10,149 bases of DNA from positions 1-10,149 of the forward strand of contig JAHHUB010000050.1 in assembly GCA_020024175.1 (NCBI GenBank), given 5' to 3'. Both the position numbers and the translations under genes were made by a program. This stretch comes from Oscillospiraceae bacterium. GTDB lineage: Bacteria; Bacillota; Clostridia; Oscillospirales; Ruminococcaceae. The notes under the pieces were generated by a model that had not been told where the DNA came from, searched no databases, and was given only the letters and a program-made list of their open reading frames with translations. Below, piece after piece: positions 6,391 through 10,149 of the stretch. Position 1 is the first letter of the stretch. Every line of letters begins with the position of its first letter.

Positions 6391-9201
6391 ATGAATTTTT
6401 TAAAAAAATTAACAGCGATTGTTTTAGTATTATCTATGTCTGTGTTACTTTCATCAGCTTGTTTAAAACCTGTTAAACCTCTGTTGCCGGAGGGAACAAA
6501 AATTAAACGAAGCAGTGCAGTACAGGCAGTTATGATGAATACTATTTCATCAAATGATTTTCCATATACGAAAAATCTTCTTAACAGCGAGATGCAAAAT
6601 TATGTACAAAACACTATAAAACATCTCCATGAAATAGGAATTAATACTATTTTTTATGAAGCAGTAAATGAGTTTCAGTCTATGTGTTTTATAAAAAGCT
6701 GTCCAGAAAGCAGTTTTTTAAGAACTGAAAAAAATGTAAAATATAGGACAGACCCCCTTAAACTTATAAAACAACAGGCAGACCAATATGGTATAGATGT
6801 TTATGTGGTAATAAATCCTTATAAAATAGGAGATACATCCAAAATTAATTTGCTTAAAGAAAAATATAAAATTTTAAATGACAATGTTTTTATATATGAT
6901 GATGAAGCTTATTTTTTGCCCAATGAAGATGTCATGAAATATGCCGCAGATATGTCAAAGGAATTTGTTAAGAAATATCAGGTGGAAGGCATTGTTTTAA
7001 AAGAATTTGAACTTGAACCCTACAGTCAGTTTCAAAAAATGAATGACTTTTGGATTAAACAGTTCAGCTATATAAAAAATGAAATAGAAAGTGTAAAATC
7101 TGATGCCATAGTAGGGGCAATTTTTGGTGACAGTGCGGAAAATCATGAAATATATCAAAGCATTGCTTTAAATTTGCTGGAAAATATGGCTATTGATATG
7201 GTGATTCCCAAAGTTAATCAAACTACAGATGAAGGTTATGAGAAAACTGTAAAAGATTGGTATAAAATTGTTTCAAAATATTCCGTTCCAATGATAACCA
7301 TAAATAATGCTTACAGAATTTTTGCTCCCACTGGGGAAAACAGTTTTTGCGGAAACAGATTTGAACTTAACTATCAGGCTATTATCAATGAAAACATGGG
7401 TATACATGGAGTTATAATAGACGATTACACATCTCTTGTAAATAAATTTACCGATATTCAGAATTCTTTATCCACATTGTTTGTAAGTGATATTAAAACT
7501 ACGGACTATGACTATAAAATAAACAATAAGCTGAAAGTAAATTTTGTAAAATCAGGTGTAGTAAATACCGATAAAAATTATGTCTATGTAACAGGAACCT
7601 GTAACCCCAAAAAACCTCTTTTTCTGAATAATAAAAAAATAGACAATGTAATGCCAAACGGTATTTTCGGAATAAATCTTCCGGTAAAAAATGATGTAAA
7701 TATTTTTATGTTCAGACAGGGAAATTCCTATTCTACCATAAGAATATACAAAGAAGGTAAAGTCAGCATTGACTATGATAAAAAAATCTCATCAATCGTG
7801 CCTGAAACTACATATCCCAATAAATCCGAAATGATTGACAGCGGGCATATTATAACTCTTAGCTGTGTGGCACCTTCTGGCAGTACTGTTACTGCAACTT
7901 TGCAAAAACACAGTATTGTGCTGGAACAGACAGATGAAGTCGAAGAAGGTCTGCCTGCACTTTTTGAGGGATATATGACTATAAATGATGAAATTCCTCT
8001 TTTGTCAGTAACTGATATGGGAAAAATCTCCTATGCAATGACATACAACGGAAAGATAAATGTTTCAAGATCACAGGGCAATCTTTTTATAGCAGGAGCA
8101 AGAGCGGAAAAAGCTGTAAAAGTAGATGATTACATGGCATATGTGTACAGTAGTCCAAATGAAAAAAGTCCCAGTCTTTACACAATGAAAATGGGTGCAA
8201 CAGATTATGTAATAGGTGATACAGAAGACTTTTATGAGCTTAAATCAGGTGGATTTATAAAGAAAAATTCTGTAAAGATTATAAGCGGCACTCCCAGAAT
8301 AGATGCCTCATACACATCTTATACCACAGAAAATGACCCCAAAGGCGAAACTGTTAATATAATGGGAAATAATGCGGCAAACATAAAATCAAAAATGACA
8401 GATCACTCAATAATTTTTACTTTTTATAATACAAAAACCTTGCCGGATATTATCCCGTCAAATACACAGCAGTTTAAAAATATTATTAAACTTAAAATTG
8501 ATGAAGATACCTATCAGCTCCAGTTTATTTTTAAAGATGATGTGGCTCCATGGGGATATAATTACAAATATTACGGAGAAAATTACCAAAATTTAAAGAT
8601 TTATTTTAAATTTAAGCCAAAGCTTTCTGAAAAAACAGCAAAGCCTTTGGAGAATGTTTTGGTTTATATAGATCCAGCCTGTGTTGATACTGAATTTGAC
8701 ACTCTGGATATAATGGAAAATTATGGATTGCATGAAGCAGAAATAAATCTGAACATAGCATTAAAAACCAAAGAACTTCTGGAGGCTATGGGAGCTAATG
8801 TGGTACTTTCCCGATATGACAATAAATATTTGGACAATTTGGAAAGAATGACTTCCGCCACTCAGTCAAATGCGGATTTCTTTATTTCCATAGCTCATAA
8901 CCACATAAAAAATAATGAAGACCGCTTAAATGTATATGGTTCTACTGTGGAATACAGTAATAAATCATGGCAGGATTTTGCCGATGTTCTTACCAACAGT
9001 ATGAAAGTCAGCACAGGAAGACGTATAAATGAACCTATGGAAAAAGAGGATTTGGTTATGCAGATAACTTCTTGTCCTGCTGTTACATTAAAAAACGGGT
9101 ATTTGTCAAATCCCAAAGAATACAATAAAATTTTGGAACCTATCAGCACTTACAAAACGGCTTCTGCCATAGCAAATGCGATTTTGGATATGCTGATATA
9201 A
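6391..9201 (+). CDS. Lipoprotein with GHL10-like domain and degenerate Amidase_3 domain
   Basis: A 936-residue exported protein. Residues 1-23 are a signal peptide ending SSA before Cys24, an acceptable though not ideal lipobox, so membrane attachment outside the cell is likely. Residues about 40-365 match the GHL10 (YngK-like) TIM barrel: NDFP at 55-58, DPL at 121-123, INPYK at 141-145, VEGIV at 198-202, a conserved-looking IDMVIPKVN at 268-276. Residues about 366-575 are beta-rich linker repeats, about 578-630 look SH3-like, and about 754-936 are an Amidase_3 fold. The amidase keeps one zinc ligand (Glu782 in LHEAEINL). DPGHGG has become DPACVD (Cys764), SIHxN has become SIAHN (Ala835/His836), and the catalytic Glu is Lys901 (TLKNGYLSN). 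The barrel motif DDY reads KEF (204-206). Cell-wall hydrolysis is therefore doubtful; a peptidoglycan- or glycan-binding envelope role is inferred. AAAGGA lies 9 nt before the ATG, and recA follows after 41 nt. Confidence 0.88.
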   Translation: MNFLKKLTAIVLVLSMSVLLSSACLKPVKPLLPEGTKIKRSSAVQAVMMNTISSNDFPYTKNLLNSEMQNYVQNTIKHLHEIGINTIFYEAVNEFQSMCFIKSCPESSFLRTEKNVKYRTDPLKLIKQQADQYGIDVYVVINPYKIGDTSKINLLKEKYKILNDNVFIYDDEAYFLPNEDVMKYAADMSKEFVKKYQVEGIVLKEFELEPYSQFQKMNDFWIKQFSYIKNEIESVKSDAIVGAIFGDSAENHEIYQSIALNLLENMAIDMVIPKVNQTTDEGYEKTVKDWYKIVSKYSVPMITINNAYRIFAPTGENSFCGNRFELNYQAIINENMGIHGVIIDDYTSLVNKFTDIQNSLSTLFVSDIKTTDYDYKINNKLKVNFVKSGVVNTDKNYVYVTGTCNPKKPLFLNNKKIDNVMPNGIFGINLPVKNDVNIFMFRQGNSYSTIRIYKEGKVSIDYDKKISSIVPETTYPNKSEMIDSGHIITLSCVAPSGSTVTATLQKHSIVLEQTDEVEEGLPALFEGYMTINDEIPLLSVTDMGKISYAMTYNGKINVSRSQGNLFIAGARAEKAVKVDDYMAYVYSSPNEKSPSLYTMKMGATDYVIGDTEDFYELKSGGFIKKNSVKIISGTPRIDASYTSYTTENDPKGETVNIMGNNAANIKSKMTDHSIIFTFYNTKTLPDIIPSNTQQFKNIIKLKIDEDTYQLQFIFKDDVAPWGYNYKYYGENYQNLKIYFKFKPKLSEKTAKPLENVLVYIDPACVDTEFDTLDIMENYGLHEAEINLNIALKTKELLEAMGANVVLSRYDNKYLDNLERMTSATQSNADFFISIAHNHIKNNEDRLNVYGSTVEYSNKSWQDFADVLTNSMKVSTGRRINEPMEKEDLVMQITSCPAVTLKNGYLSNPKEYNKILEPISTYKTASAIANAILDMLI

Positions 9202-9242
9202 CATAAGTTAAATAATGAAGTTAATATATGGAGGAAAAAATT

Positions 9243-10149
9243 ATGACAGATAAACAAAAAGCATTGGAAACAGCTTTATCACAAATTGAAAAACAGTTTG
9301 GTAAAGGTGCAGTAATGAAACTTGGACAACATTCCACTTTAAATGTTGAGGCAATTCCCACTGGTTCTTTGTCATTGGATATTGCTTTGGGTATAGGCGG
9401 TGTTCCAAAGGGAAGAATTGTAGAAATATACGGACCTGAAAGTTCCGGTAAAACTACTGTAGCCTTGCATATAGTTGCACAAGCTCAAAAAAAAGGTGGA
9501 GAAGCTGTATTTATTGATGTTGAACACGCTCTTGACCCTGTTTATGCTGCAGCACTGGGTGTTGATATTGATTCACTTTTGGTTTCACAGCCTGATACAG
9601 GTGAACAGGCATTGGAAATAGCCGAAGCTTTGGTTCGTTCTGGGGCTATTGATGTTGTAGTTGTAGACTCCGTTGCAGCTATGGTTACAAAAGCCGAAAT
9701 CGAAGGTGAAATAGGAGATTCCTATGTGGGTGTTCAGGCAAGACTTATGTCTCAGGCACTGAGAAAGCTCACAGGTGCTATAGGCAAATCAAATACAGTG
9801 GCTATTTTTATAAACCAGCTCCGTGAAAAAATCGGTGTTATGTATGGAAATCCCGAAACTACCCCCGGTGGCCGTGCACTTAAATTCTATTCTTCTGTAA
9901 GACTTGATGTAAGAAGAAGTGAACAAATTAAAGTCGGCGGAGAAATTGTCGGAAACAGAACAAAAGTTAAGGTAGTAAAAAATAAAGTAGCTCCTCCGTT
10001 TAGAGAAGCAGAATTTGATATTATGTATGGCAGCGGTATTTCCCGTTATGGAGAAATCGTGGATTTAGGCAGCAAACTTGACATTATCAACAAAAGCGGT
10101 TCATGGTTTAGCTATAATGGAAACAAACTGGGTCAAGGCAGGGATAATG
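9243..10149 (+). CDS. recA: RecA recombinase (3' end cut by window)
   Basis: Forms filaments on single-stranded DNA, catalyses strand exchange, and promotes LexA self-cleavage. The 302 codons present reach GQGRDN, and about 50 C-terminal residues lie beyond the window. Landmarks: Walker A GPESSGKTT (64-72), DVEHALDP (92-99, catalytic Glu94), Walker B VVVVDSVAA (138-146), loop L1 EIEGEIGDSYVG (152-163) and loop L2 NQLREKIGVMYGNPETTPGG (191-210). Substitutions such as Val93 for the usual Ala and Thr149 for Pro are mild. GGAGG lies 8 nt before the ATG. The 41-nt gap from the lipoprotein gene holds no terminator, no clear promoter and no visible LexA box, so co-transcription is likely. Confidence 0.99.
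   Translation, partial: MTDKQKALETALSQIEKQFGKGAVMKLGQHSTLNVEAIPTGSLSLDIALGIGGVPKGRIVEIYGPESSGKTTVALHIVAQAQKKGGEAVFIDVEHALDPVYAAALGVDIDSLLVSQPDTGEQALEIAEALVRSGAIDVVVVDSVAAMVTKAEIEGEIGDSYVGVQARLMSQALRKLTGAIGKSNTVAIFINQLREKIGVMYGNPETTPGGRALKFYSSVRLDVRRSEQIKVGGEIVGNRTKVKVVKNKVAPPFREAEFDIMYGSGISRYGEIVDLGSKLDIINKSGSWFSYNGNKLGQGRDN

Noticed and set aside
9100..9242. LexA/SOS box before recA
   Set aside because: Looked for GAAC-N4-GTTC-like sequences on both strands and found none.

Overview
The window is strongly A/T-rich. It has strong AGGAGG-type ribosome binding sites, short intergenic gaps and Gram-positive-type gene content, which suggests a low-GC Firmicute, most likely an anaerobic member of the Clostridia. 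I cannot name a species. No rRNA, tRNA, CRISPR array, insertion sequence or phage gene is visible. No gap without a gene exceeds about 235 bases.

The left part (1-6000) is transcribed leftward. Reading in the direction of transcription from the right: a small membrane protein (5981-5733) and a cytoplasmic cyclophilin-type prolyl isomerase (5677-5156) form one unit. It has a candidate promoter at 6044-6016 and ends in a hairpin terminator at 5144-5108. Next come an OmpR-family response regulator (4967-4275) and its membrane sensor kinase (4253-2751), 21 nt apart. They are followed by a membrane-anchored HtrA/DegP-like serine protease with a PDZ domain (2613-1093), which ends in a strong terminator (1083-1030). 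Glutamate racemase (861-64) has its own candidate promoter (969-941) and a terminator at the window edge. A regulator and kinase followed by HtrA recall the Bacillus CssRS-htrA secretion-stress circuit and the walRK...htrA locus. A role in envelope quality control is the natural inference here, but it is not proven.

The right part (6061-10149) is transcribed rightward from a candidate promoter at 6061-6089. It holds a 72-residue four-cysteine protein with a TTG start, a 936-residue probable lipoprotein, and recA (cut by the window end). The gaps are 36 and 41 nt with no terminator between genes, so recA may be the third gene of an operon. No LexA-type box is visible near it.

The most unusual gene is the 936-residue lipoprotein. 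It joins a GHL10 (YngK-like) glycosidase-type TIM-barrel domain, beta-rich linker and SH3-like segments, and a C-terminal Amidase_3 domain. Both enzyme-type domains have lost signature active-site residues. In the amidase, the first zinc histidine is Cys, the SIHxN histidine is displaced by one residue, and the catalytic Glu is Lys. In the barrel, the DDY motif reads KEF. It therefore looks like an envelope protein that binds peptidoglycan or glycan without cutting it. Other points worth a second look are the Asn/Gln/Tyr-rich cytoplasmic tail on HtrA, a 10-bp-period ATTAAT repeat and palindrome in the response-regulator promoter, and the conserved-looking Cys4 mini-protein.
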